From Fomes fomentarius (taxonomy: Eukaryota > Basidiomycota > Agaricomycetes > Polyporales > Polyporaceae), in assembly GCA_022606135.1 (NCBI GenBank), contig JABYQN010000001.1:1922001-1986000 (forward strand): a stretch of 64,000 nucleotides of DNA. The letters are read 5' to 3'. Below the pieces are notes generated by a model. That model saw nothing but the letters and a program-made list of their open reading frames with translations, did no database searches and was not told where the DNA came from. The position numbers and the translations under genes are program-made. Shown in pieces: positions 10,799 to 21,257 of the stretch (positions are counted from its first letter, which is position 1; each line of letters begins with the position of its first letter).

Positions 10799-12210
10799 TG
10801 CTTTCCTTAGTTATCATTCCGTTCTTTCGTTGACATTCTTTCTAGTTGGCAGGTTCCAGTTTGTGTGGGCGGCGGGTCGTAAGCATTCGGGAGTGGCTAC
10901 CTCTTTTGCCCAAGGCTTGTCGTTCGTATCTGTGCACCTTCTTCCCTTTCTTCTTTGAAGTTACCTCTTTCCTTCTGCTCGTCGTTCGGACATTTGAATT
11001 CGTTTCTCGCACCCCTGGACTTGGACTTGGATTCAGACTCTGACTTGGACATTTCGACTCGCCTTGGACATTCGGACTCGGACATTGACTCGGACTCGGA
11101 CTCGATTCCGTCTCTCTTAGTTAGCTACTCTCGGTTGAGGTTCGGTTCTTTTCCGGCGCCGTGTACGGGAGGCTGGCGTGGGGTGCCCACGGGGGGAGGG
11201 TGTCTCGGCATCCTCCCTCGTCATTCCAGATCAGTAGTTCCTCTTTTGAGATCTTAGCACCGACGCTAATCAAATTTACAACAGGTACTCGTTTTTCTAT
11301 CCAGCGGGAGGCGGGCAACATGTCTGCCCCTCCCCTTCCCAGAAAAGCCAACGCTCGGCCGTCGGTGGTGCACTGCAGAGGCGCCAGCGTGATACGTCCC
11401 CTTTGCTCCATCCTTCGTTTACATCTTGTAGCTCATTCGTCTAGGTTGCCAGTTCCATCGACGAACTTCCAGCGTGGTCATCGAAAGTTGAGGAAAGGTA
11501 TTGGCACTCACCTTCGAGTGAGTGTCACGTAAGCTTGCAGCTAGTCGGTTGTTATAGGAGCGTTGCAATTGCCCAAAGAAGTGGGCGAACATGGAGAAGT
11601 ATGAGCCAAGAGCATGAGAGGCTCGAGCGCCTGCGCATTTGAACGCACGTCGATGATCACACCCAAGAGCTCAGATTAGGAGGATCTTTCTGATCGTCCC
11701 TTTGTTGACGTCGAAAGTCATATGATCACATTTCAATTGGTTTCAGAACGAGAATTCAAAGCAAACAGTTGCGCAGATGACAATAACTACGATGAAGCAC
11801 ATACGACATAGATACGTACTAGGCGTGATAGCAAGCGATCGTAAAGCGACGTCGAGTGATAGCATCACAACATCACAAAGGTAGCGGGAGCGCAGAGAAC
11901 AAAGCAAAAAGGATACGACAGAGGGATGACGATGGATCTAGGCTTTGGGGGTTGTATAGGATGAAAGCGGATAAATGTGCGAGAAACAGGGACAACGGAA
12001 CGATAGAAGCGGCAAGGGACAAAGACAACACAGAGCAACAATTTTGGCCACTGCACGGCAGTAGGTTCAGGAACGGAGAGTTACGGACAGAAGCGGAATT
12101 GCACAAAGCGAGAGCAGGACAAACGACAGCGAGAGAGATTCGGGAATGTGTTTTGTTTGGAAAAGCGAGGGCATTTGAGAGAGAATCTGCAATGGACTGC
12201 GAAGAAAGCA
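10799..12210. other. Gene-poor interval
   Basis: 1.4 kb with overlapping short ORFs on both strands (for example 11161-11532 plus, 11121-11411 minus, 11856-12230 plus), none with family-like sequence. It includes a degenerate GGACTC/GGACTT repeat tract, listed separately. The right end is probably the 3' UTR of the DUF7918 gene. Confidence 0.4.
11016..11106 (+). repeat. Degenerate hexanucleotide tract, GGACTT/GGACTC units
   Basis: About 90 bp made mostly of GGACTT, GGACTC and GGACAT units. In one plus frame it would read as alternating Asp with Leu, Ser or Ile (LDLDSDSDLD, then SDSDIDSDSDS). It is imperfect and shows no flanking target-site duplication. Confidence 0.7.
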
Positions 12211-13520
12211 TCAGTAGTAGTTGTCGATAGCATCATTAATGTCTTCAGGACGATACTCATCCCATTCTTCGTATCCAGCCGTGGCGGAGGCAGCGTCCCA
12301 GGTTCCAGAAAAAGAGCGGATAGAGCTGTTGGAGGGTACCTATGTGGGTTATGAGTATGAGTCGCATTGTGAGCGTCCAATGCAGAAGCGACAACTTACT
12401 CTATTGGTATCAGTGGGTGCCTGTGGACGCGGGCCGAGTCCCAGCGGTTCAAAGCCAGAGGTATGGGCAGCTTGGGAAGTGGAAGGTGCAGGTTCCGGAG
12501 AGCGCAGGATACGTGGACTAGGCGGGACAGAGACATGCTCAATGGACGGGGTTTGCTCAACCGCCGAGGCAGTTTCGACCACCTCCGCACCTTCATCGTC
12601 GCTGTGTTCAACGGGAGGAAGATCCGCTACACTCAGGGTATTGACTGGTGGATAGTTCGGCGTACGAGAAATGGGCTCGTCGTCGTTGATGATACCCTGG
12701 GAGAACAGCCAGTCTTACAGAAGCGTCAACGCTACGCCGAGGGCAATATAGCAAAGTCACATACCCTGTGTCCGGTACCGGAAGATGAAGGTGACGTACG
12801 GTCCTGGCGCCTTCGGGTCAAAGGGTTCTATCTTCCAAGTCCTCTTCTGCATCGCGGCCGGTCGAACGTCACCATACCTACAAATCATGACGCATGTGAG
12901 CACTGACCTGTAAATTGGCCATATGCAGTACATACCTGATTGCCACGTCTCCCTCCTGGCGGAGACCGCGGACGACATTGGGCGGCGGGCGAATAGGGTT
13001 CGGTTCACGTTCATCCACGCGCTTAACCAAGCGGATCTCAAGGACAATCGAACCGACATTCTTGTCGTTCGGCTTTCCATTGAAGCCCGACGGGTCGCCT
13101 GGTTACCAAGTCAGCAAATATATTATGTGTAGTGTCACGAAACTCCTTACTATGTTCGATGGGAGAGAAGACAAACGGTCTCTCTTCCTCGGAACCGACC
13201 CGGACGCCACGCCGTAGCTCCTCTCCGTTTCCATAGAGGAATTGACCGGACACCTTGAAGCCGTCAAAGTAGATGTAGCTTGCACTATCGACATGACTGC
13301 CGTGGTCGCGCCAATGGACGATGAATTTCTGGAAAACATGACGGAAGGGGACGGTTAGAAGGCACGCCCATAGCGGGCAGGATTTCTCTCTTACCTTTCC
13401 AGCCTTTCCTGCTATCCAGCAGGTAACTGTATGGTTCTTCGTATTAGTCCGGGGCTCGAACTCAACGAGTTCAAGGTCGTCTGATGTGATCCAAGCAGAG
13501 AATCCTCGATAGTCGAGCAT
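12211..13520 (-). CDS. DUF7918-type fungal protein
   Basis: Exons read in order as MLDYRGFSAWITSDDLELVE, TVTCWIAGKAGK joined to KFIVHWRDHGSHVDSASYIY, FDGFKVSGQFLYG, PFVFSPIEHS, SIVLEIRLVKRV, YGDVRPAAMQKRTWKIEPFD, GPYVTFIFRYRTQ joined to DWLFSQGIINDDEPISR, then a Ser/Pro/Glu-rich tail ending EYRPEDINDAIDNYY at 12211. The order 'self-Trp-Ile, cysteine-tryptophan-isoleucine, DG-x-x-V-x-G, F-x-F' is what I know from DUF7918, a domain expanded in agaricomycetes with no established biochemical role. Five short introns are supported by GTA/GTR donors and by frame continuity, including 'AATAGA|GTAAG' before the last exon. The extended C-terminal tail beyond the domain is probably disordered. Function is unknown; I do not propose one. 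Confidence 0.8.
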
Positions 13521-15433
13521 TGTGGCGTAAAAGCGAGATAGCAAATGAGTGAGACGTAGCAAGTTGATAGCAAAGCAACGATATTAGGATGCCTGTAGCA
13601 ATACTCTCAGCGGGAACACGCGTTCTCAGTGAGTAGGTGAACATACCAGATGGTTAGAGTTCGGAAGCAGTGGTAGAGGCGTACTCGGGACGGCGCCAGC
13701 CTTAAGAGTCCCGGTGAGAAGACGCCGGACGCCAATGGACCGGGTTGACAATGGTTGCAGATGCAAACCGTTGACGACCCGCACGGCAACGTTTGTTGGA
13801 CCTGGTAGTGGACGCCAACCCAGGACGCGTCCAAACGCGTCAACGAACCCTTGCTCATGACACGTGACGTGAACTGATTCCTCCGGCCCGCTCCGAGGAT
13901 GCCGAGGCGTCAAATCGTCCTCGCGGAAGGTCGATCCTGCTCCCGGGCTATGGTTGCTAGGTGATACGAAGGGCAGTTAGACTACCGGCCGGACTTTCGA
14001 GAGCTCATGCGGTTCAGGGTCACGATTACAACAGTAGTACATACTGATACTCCCCATAGTACTGGTAACGTTAACCGGATTTCTGCGACGTGATGGAAGT
14101 CACAAACAGAGAAGTTAGCATCGTGGGCCACTCAGTTCAACTTGAGTCCCAAGGACACGTTCAACTCCTCACGTCGACCTCGGCATCGACAATCTTCCTC
14201 CATCTTCTGACCTTTAGGAGTTTTAAGCTCTGTATGGTACCTTCGGACTCACGACGCTAGAGCAATGAATCGACGGGATGCTGCTGCATCACGTAGTGGA
14301 TTCATTCATCCAGAGCCGATTCCAGTACTGCTACTACCAACCCTTAATCAGCTGGTACCAATGGACGATGGCTTATTGATCGATGTATGATGCACACTAG
14401 TCAACGCTCCGACATGGTGTGGTGCCATGACATTCGCGCACTACACCAATGCGATTGTGAGCAGCGGTGATGAAGCTTAAGAACCTACTCCTCTGACTCA
14501 TAATAACAACACCTCATGAGCAGCCGTTTTCTAAGCTCAGCTGCGGAAGACGTGCCACCGAGTAATAGAACGAACTATGCATCGATGTTCTCATTCCCGG
14601 ATTTGACCCAAAGATCACCATGACGGGCTGCCCAGGGACTGCAGCCATCATTCAGGCCTCAAGTTGCTTTGTGGAATTTAAACCATCTATTAATACTTCC
14701 AAAACGCGTGACATAAAATAAAGTAAGGGTAAGATATAGTTGGATGGATGTTACAATGGGTAGAGAGGAATGTTGGAGACACCAGGTGACCGTCCAATCC
14801 ATGGGGAGTTGGGAAGGCCGGCCAAAGAGTGCACCATCGGTTTGAGGCATCCAGAGATGAAAGAACGTCTTGTGGACAACGACGAACTAACATGTGGTAG
14901 ACAGGAAGCCTGTGTAGTTGTTAAAAGATGGAAAAGAAACCGAGGGTGCAGGCTCCAGCGCGAATATAAGCTGACTTTAGGGCAGGTATCACGGGTAGCG
15001 CTGGCTAACGCTTCTGACAACATGTGTACTATTAGTACTACTTTCCACTAATATAGTAAGTCCATGGACAGTCAATCGTGAGATGACAAGCAGTAATAGG
15101 TCATGACCCGCTTTCTCCTGGAGCTACCGTACCTTGGGTTTCGGACATTCCGATAGAGGATAAGATTTCGGGACTTGGATGTGGGTTCAGTGAGAATCAG
15201 CAATTGAATTACTCGTTGTCCAATGTGCGTCCGCGCGAGTTTTCTCATGCAGCGCAATCAAGCCTACTCCATTAGTTGTAGAAGAGGCCCTATCCGTGGG
15301 GCCGTGTAAGGTGTGTGCTTGTCGTTAGACTTGCACGATATTGCTGACCTCAAGCAGGACGAGTCGTTACTGGCTTACTCAAGCGACCTTTAAAATAGCT
15401 GTACACTTGCGTTATCGGCCGATTCGATCAAGC
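13521..15433. other. Intergenic region, no supported gene
   Basis: 1.9 kb upstream of both flanking genes. Short ORFs at 13626-13913 (-), 14770-15051 (+) and 14751-15023 (-) overlap each other and show no family. A minus-strand stretch near 14575-14660 reads GCSPWAARHGDLWVKSG, which loosely recalls an ankyrin repeat, but it is isolated and interrupted. Confidence 0.4.
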
Positions 15434-16573
15434 ATGGCACTGGCAAGGGTGAAGTCACTAAGAACATATATAGCGATCGGTGTCGTCAGCATGGCTACAT
15501 TCGCCCTCCTTCGCCGTCATTCGTCCACTCTCCCGCGCACCATGGCTCCCCTCACCATCCCCCTCAACGATGGCAAGCACATTCCTTGGCTGGGCTTCGG
15601 CACCGGTACTGCCCTCTATAAGCAAGACGCGGAGTCCGCCGTCCGTGTCGCGATCGCAAATGGATTTGTTCACCTCGATGGCGCTCAGATGTACCAGAAT
15701 GAGGAGTCGCTTGGAAACGCCATCGCATCGTCTGGCAAGCCGCGCTCTGAGCTCTTTGTGACAACGAAACTTGCCGAGCTTCCAGCGGGCAAGACCGTTC
15801 GCGATACCCTCCTGGAATCCTTGAAGAAGCTGAAGCTCGACTATGTGGACTTGTTCCTCATCCACGTGCCTACGCAACATGAGGGCAAGCTCAAGTCTGT
15901 GTGGAAGCAATTCGAGGGGCTGCAGGAGGAGGGCTTGGCAAAGAGCATTGGAGTTTCCAACTTTCGGGTGAAGGATCTCGAAGAGATTATCGACGGGGCG
16001 AATGTAATACCCGCGGTCAACCAGGTGAGCAGGTCCATACAGGCTGGGGCCTCATAGAAGCTAACATTAAGGGATATTTTATTGAAGATCGAGTACCATC
16101 CGTATGTCTACAAGGCATCTGTGCCGTTACTGGAGTTCCATAAGAAGCACAACATTGTTGCGACGTCTTTCGGCGGTTTGACTCCGATCGTCCATAAGCC
16201 AGGCGGTCCGGTCGACCCTATTCTCGCCACTATTCGCCAGCGCTTGCAGAAGGACTCTGGCAAGAATGTGACGGATGGACAAGTGCTTGGCTTGTGGCTG
16301 CGTGCCCAGGGCATTCCAGAGATCACGTCAGTTCAAACCACCCGGATCAATCTTATTACCTCATACTAAAATATCAATTGCAGGACAAGCTCAAAGGAAG
16401 AGCGCGTGAAGGAATATATCGCGACGGAGAGCCTTCCTGACCTTACTCCGGAGGAAGTGAAGGCAATCAATGAGGCTGGGTCTAAGGTCCACCACCGTGC
16501 TTTTGTATGTCCCATCTCCCTTCTCTTGCCAAACCATCTAACAAGGCTCTAGGCTCAGTGGATAGATCAGTAA
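15434..16573 (+). CDS. Aldo-keto reductase, possible N-terminal membrane anchor
   Basis: An NAD(P)H-dependent carbonyl or aldehyde reductase of the AKR superfamily. Exons 15434-16024, 16088-16326, 16384-16504 and 16553-16573 give 323 aa. Counting from the internal MAPLTIPLNDG at 15542, the catalytic tetrad is visible as Asp46, Tyr51 (GFVHLDGAQMYQNEESLG), Lys76 (FVTTKL) and His108 (LFLIHVP). GVSNF and IPAVNQ, then IEYHPY, are the usual barrel motifs. The longer start adds 36 residues with a hydrophobic stretch (YIAIGVVSMATFALL) after a basic start, which could anchor the enzyme to a membrane. The start at 15542 has a good ACCATGG context and would give a soluble enzyme. The natural substrate cannot be read from sequence; fungal relatives include xylose- and glycerol-type reductases. 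Confidence 0.88.
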
Positions 16574-17074
16574 ATAGTACATACGAGAAGAAGGGGTAAC
16601 AGAATCATGTACAATGTCATGTCTCATAGCTCCCAAATGTTGTGTTTCAATCCGTATTGTAGTGCGAGTCCGTATCCGTCTGCGCTGTGCTCACAGGGAA
16701 CATGAAAGGATAATCTACCCGGGATATGGTGAACAATCCAGTAAGATGAGTCTGAATACCTCTACCATACATTAGGCGCGAGTATTGTGAAACTCTTTGT
16801 AGATGTGTTGTATCGACCTGGCTTTGCCGGAGAGGTATGGTCCTATCTACAAAGAGCTTACACCACCTTTTACGATATTCCTTCTCGATTATGGTAGAAG
16901 TATTCAGACCTTTCTTACCGAATGTTTACCATATCCGGGAGAAAGTACGCTATCGTGCTCCATGTGGCTGCCAATATGCTCGCCCTTCCCCACATCCATA
17001 GGTCAGCTGCCAGTGTGCGGCTAGATAATGGAAACTCTAAGAGCGTCGCCGGGCGCTAAGAAACGTACAGCAAC
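16574..17074. other. Intergenic region
   Basis: About 500 bp between the reductase and the pseudouridine synthase. A 73-codon ORF at 16803-17024 has no recognisable features. Promoter of the downstream gene presumably lies here. Confidence 0.4.
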
Positions 17075-18364
17075 GTGGTACGAATGCTTTCCACCACTGT
17101 TACCTGTTCGCGACCATCTCATCTGGGGCCTCGCTGTTTCTCATCATTTTATACCGGAAGACCATATCTCGCTCCTTGGAATCATCTCCGCCGTGCGATG
17201 CCTCAAGATAAGGAGACTGGGCCCATCTCGGCTCTGTTCGGCGTGGTCAAGCCTTCAGGTCCAACATCAATGTCTATTGTGAACGATATCAAGAAGCTGG
17301 TCGCGGGTTCTCCAGTATTTGTTGAAGAGGCGAAACTTGCACCAAAGGTAAAGCGCGGAAGGAAGGGGAAGTACGGCCGGGAGGCGGTGAAGATCGGGCA
17401 GGGGGGCACACTAGATCCTCTTGCGGACGGTGTCCTTGGTAATTCGCGTCTTCATCTCTCGAATTGGGCCCCCTTCTGAGCAAGCGTGCAGTTATTGGTG
17501 TGGGCAAAGGTACGAAAAAGCTGTCTGACTTTCTCGACTGCGTCAAGGTGATTGATTCCACACTGCCATATGCATATAGTTGGGCACCAAGATTGACTGA
17601 AGCACGTAGGAGTATCGGACGACATGTCTGCTGGGCTGCGAGACGGACACTTACGACAGCCAGGGCAAGCAGGTGCGCGTTGCCCCATGGCGTAATGTTA
17701 CGCGTGAGCAGGTGGAACAGGCATTGGGCCAGTTCCGAGGCGAGATTGAGCAGGTGCCACCCATGTGCGTATCTGTATGCGCTGTGGACTCTGTGTGGCT
17801 GCTGAACCACGCATGTTCAGCTTCTCTGCCTTGAAGATGGACGGAAAGCCGCTCTATGAATATGCGCGGAGTGGTACACCTCTTCCCCGGCCGATCGAAA
17901 AGCGCAAAGTGACGGTCCACTCGCTCGAGCTGGTTGAGTGGAAGGGAAGCGACCACTCTTTTCGCTGGCCAGAGAAGAAGTTCACGCAGGAGGAGCAAGA
18001 GGCGATGGAGAAGGCTCTGAAGAGCGTCGACGACTCTGTCTCTATCAAGGACGAGCCTGATACGGACGTCCCGTCGGAACAAGTTCCCACTGCGTTCGTT
18101 CTACGTATGAAAGTTTCGGGCGGGACGTATGTCCGCTCTATTGTCCACGACCTTGCGCATGCGCTCGGCTCAGCAGGTCATGTCGTCACTCTTACAAGGT
18201 CAAGACAAGGGCGTTTCGCACTGGAGCCGACAGAAGAGGGCGACTGTGCATGCGTTCCATGGGGCGTGTTCCAGAAAGCGTTGGAGAACGAAGGCGAGGC
18301 GGACGCCAATGGTCGGAAGGAGTGGGAGGGGGAGATTTTAGACAGGCTAGAAGTTGTGACTTAG
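17075..18364 (+). CDS. PUS4: tRNA pseudouridine-55 synthase, PUS4/TruB family
   Basis: Converts U55 in the T-loop of tRNAs to pseudouridine. Exons 17198-17438, 17492-17547, 17610-17764 and 17821-18364 give 331 aa from MPQDKETG. The catalytic Asp lies in GQGGTLDPLADGVL (Asp73), followed by IGVGKGTKKL, TTCLLGCETDTYDSQG, PPIFSALKMDGKPLYEYAR and the late motif VSGGTYVRSIVHDL, all in family order. The second exon is only 56 bp but restores the conserved run. The frame is open upstream to a Met at 17075. The added 41 residues lack acids and carry Arg, Ser and aromatic residues (SRPSHLGPRCFSSFY), like a mitochondrial presequence. Yeast Pus4 modifies both cytosolic and mitochondrial tRNAs, so two starts are plausible. 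An insertion with acidic and Lys residues (EEQEAMEKALKSVDD) separates the last motifs. Confidence 0.92.
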
Positions 18365-19511
18365 ATTGTGAGTCCATTTGAGTCGTGCACGCGATGTCGA
18401 GCCTTAACCTAACATTGATATTACCCTCACTGCCACTCTGCACAAAGATCGGATTGTTATCATACGTGTCTTCAGTCCGCTATCAAGTCCGCGGCTAAGA
18501 GTGGCAAAGTTTACTGTGCCCGAGAGCAGTCTACTTCCATGGTAGCACATCCATTCTTGGAATAGTCAATAATCTTCGGAATCGTCTGATCTTTCGAATG
18601 CTCGGTGAGTACTCGGTCAAATGGGGAAGAGCCAGGACACCAGCACTGCGTGCGTTCACTTACCATTGTGTCATCTTCCAGATAAGTCGCGTTTGAATAT
18701 GCGAAGCACCCCGTATCTGCAGTCGGACGATGACACCTCGTGTCGGTACCGACACGTCACGCTGGCAAAATTCTCCCAATCTCCCCCGTCCGTGCAATAC
18801 AGAACCAAATGTAAATTCGCCGTTCATTTACCCCACTGGCCTCCTTCGGCATTGTTTAGGATTTCAAGAATGGCGCATCTCGTGGTAAAGTTCAGCCACA
18901 TCCGACCCTCGATTCTCGGGCAGCCGTCGTCTTCCTTCCGACGTTGTACAGCTCTGTGCACGCAGCCTTGCTGATAGTCCTGGGGCGCGACGCGTGACAT
19001 GTTCTCGTGAAGTGAAAGACCTTCTGCAGGTGTCATTCGCCTCAAATGAGCGTCTGCGCTGTGGTTCAACTGTGGCTCTCGGTTCTGCACGCACGTCCAG
19101 AAGACCAGGAGCTTGGCGGCGAGAGTCATCTGAAGACTTTGCCGGTTCGGCTGCCGCAGCGGATGTGCTTGTGCATGGTTTCGCAGCAAGGATATGTCCG
19201 CTTATGTTCACCCCAATTGTGGGTAGTCGGGTAAGTACGAGACCATAGGACGCTCTCGCATGCGGTGCGGCGTGCCTTGGTCCGACCTCTGGGGGCTCCG
19301 CCGACGATGCCAAAAGGAGAAGTCGATCAAGATGATGGAGCGCAAGGACTTCGATAACGAATCGTGTGTGGGCGGCCCGTCCGGTCAGGTGCAACGCCTC
19401 ACCACGGCACTCCCGGTCCGACCTTCCATCGTCGTCGCTCTTAAAGGTGGAGGAGATCTGCGAGATTCTTTATCCTCGACTCCTCCGTAGCTCGAAAATC
19501 GCCTGTGCAAT
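18365..19511. other. Intergenic region, no supported gene
   Basis: 1.15 kb. Overlapping ORFs exist (18864-19394 minus, 176 codons; 18621-18974 plus; 18994-19248 plus), but none carries motifs and the two strands mirror each other, as GC-rich noncoding DNA does. It holds the promoter of the aldolase gene. Confidence 0.4.
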
Positions 19512-20755
19512 ATGTCCGCCAGTGTCGTCCGCCCTCTCAAGCCCGGCATCTACGCCCCTCTCCCCACCTTCTTTCGCCCGGACTCGGAGGAAGTCGGTAC
19601 GTCTCGGAGTTGATCACCCGCACTTGCTTGTCGATCGACCACAGCTCATACTTTTGTTCAGACTTGCAGGCCCAGACAGCACATGTCGTCCGGCTGATCA
19701 AAGCGGGTGTAAAGCCTTTGCTTGCTGGCACGATGGGCGAAGCGCACCACCTCTCACACCAAGAGCGCGTCGACCTCATCAAGGCCGCTCGGCAGGCACT
19801 AGACGACGCAGGCTTCAAGGACATCCCCATTATCTCTGGCTCTGGTGCGGGTAGCACGCGGGAGACGATTGAGCTGTCCAAGGAGGCGGCTGCGGCTGGT
19901 GCGGACTATGTCATCGTCATCATAAGTGGCTACTTCGCCGGCGCGCTGGCGGGGAACAAGAAGGCCTTGAAGGCGTTCTGGTCCGAGGTTTCGGAGAAGA
20001 GTCCCATACCGGTCATTATCTACAACTGTAAGTTCGATGTGTCCCAACGTGCGAATCCGTGCTGAGCAGAGGCTAGACCCTGGCGCTGCTGGTGGCATCG
20101 ACCTGGACTCGGACCTCATCACGGAGTTGGCGGAGGAGAATCCCAACCTTGCCGGGGTTAAGCTCACGTACGTCCGTGGCGTCTTCTTGCGAAATTTGCG
20201 TCCTCCAATCTAAGTTCAGGTGTGGTAACGTTGGCAAGCTGACGCGTATCACCGCAACGGTCTCGGACCCCTCCTTCACGTCATCACATCCTCGTAAGAA
20301 CGCACATGCACCTTTCCTCGTTCTCGGAGGCTTCACGGATTTCATCCTTACGTCGGCGTTCGTGAACGGCCACGGAGCCATCACGGGTCTGGCTAATCTT
20401 GCCCCGGTGAGCTCACCTTCTTCTGGACTGTCGTATCGCCTCCCTTACCGTCCTGGGGTTCTAGTTCTCCGTTGCCAAGCTTTTCGAGCTCTCAGAGAAG
20501 GCGAAGACAGACCTCTCCGTCCTCGAGGAGGCTCAGCGGTTGCAAGGTATCGTCGCGCGTGCAGATTACACCATTGCTAAGGCAGGTATCGCTGGGACGA
20601 AGTTCCTTTTGGAGAAGTTGTATGGCTATGGTGGAAACCCACGACGGCCATTGCCTCCAATTGAATCCGCGGCTGGAGCGGCGCTCTGGGAACACCCGCA
20701 CACGAAGGAGCTGGTCCAGGTCGAGCGAGAACTGAGCGGGAAGATCCAGTCATGA
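19512..20755 (+). CDS. Class I pyruvate-type aldolase, DHDPS/4-hydroxy-2-oxoglutarate aldolase family
   Basis: Five exons (19512-19596, 19662-20027, 20077-20167, 20220-20406, 20465-20755) give 339 aa. It starts MSASVVRPLKPGIYAPLPTF, the usual opening of this TIM-barrel family. Visible motifs are AGTMGEAHHLSHQER (the GTxGE pyruvate-carboxylate site), IISGSGAGSTRETIELSKEA, VIIYNYPGAAGGIDL (the Tyr of the proton relay) and NLAGVKLTCGN, where the Lys is the Schiff-base residue. Family members cleave or form 2-keto acids to and from pyruvate. In fungi the candidates are 4-hydroxy-2-oxoglutarate aldolase (hydroxyproline breakdown) and the 2-keto-3-deoxy sugar acid aldolases of galacturonate or rhamnose breakdown. 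Sequence alone does not choose between them. Lysine biosynthesis is unlikely, since fungi use the aminoadipate route. Confidence 0.9.
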
Positions 20756-21257
20756 AGAAACTATTGTAACGATAGCATCGTCGCGTGGACGGTTGCATAT
20801 GTATCATATCAATACAGACACGATTAGACTTCCCTCTTCTGCGCTACTGCGCTGCGACCGCATGCTCTGTCTCATCTATAGCGCGTCGGGGATGATACAC
20901 ACCCAGCCGCCACAGTGCGCGTGGCTGGGGACGCGGGGTAACGCGGGGTATTGAGACCGGATCAGAGAGCGATCAAGCCGTGAGCCGGACTGGGAAGACG
21001 TCAGGGCTTCAGTACTCTTCAGTAGCGGCCGCCTGACCATTGTCTGCCATGAGCAGCGGTGTGAACGGGACCTTTCAGAAGTGCTGGTGTTCCTTCCGCG
21101 GTCAAGTGACTGTCCTTCCCAACCAATCGATCGCCTACAGCGCGCACACTACTTTTGGGCACTGACCTGGCGACGCTGAGCACCGTTTACTTATACTCTC
21201 CCAAAATCTCCGACCGATTTCAACCAACCCCGAGGTCTGTGCGGGCCAGCGACAGCC
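20756..21257. other. Intergenic region upstream of the transhydrogenase gene
   Basis: 500 bp. Contains an exact tandem 10-bp repeat (ACGCGGGGTA twice, 20931-20950). A TTATACT element at about 21192 is a possible weak TATA-like site for the downstream gene. Confidence 0.4.

Noticed and set aside
14575..14660. Ankyrin-like words (GCSPWAARHGDLWVK) on the minus strand
   Set aside because: One isolated, interrupted half-repeat is not evidence of an ankyrin gene.
18864..19394. A 176-codon minus-strand ORF upstream of the aldolase
   Set aside because: Composition is Arg/Ala-rich with no family-like sequence, and equally long ORFs exist on the other strand.
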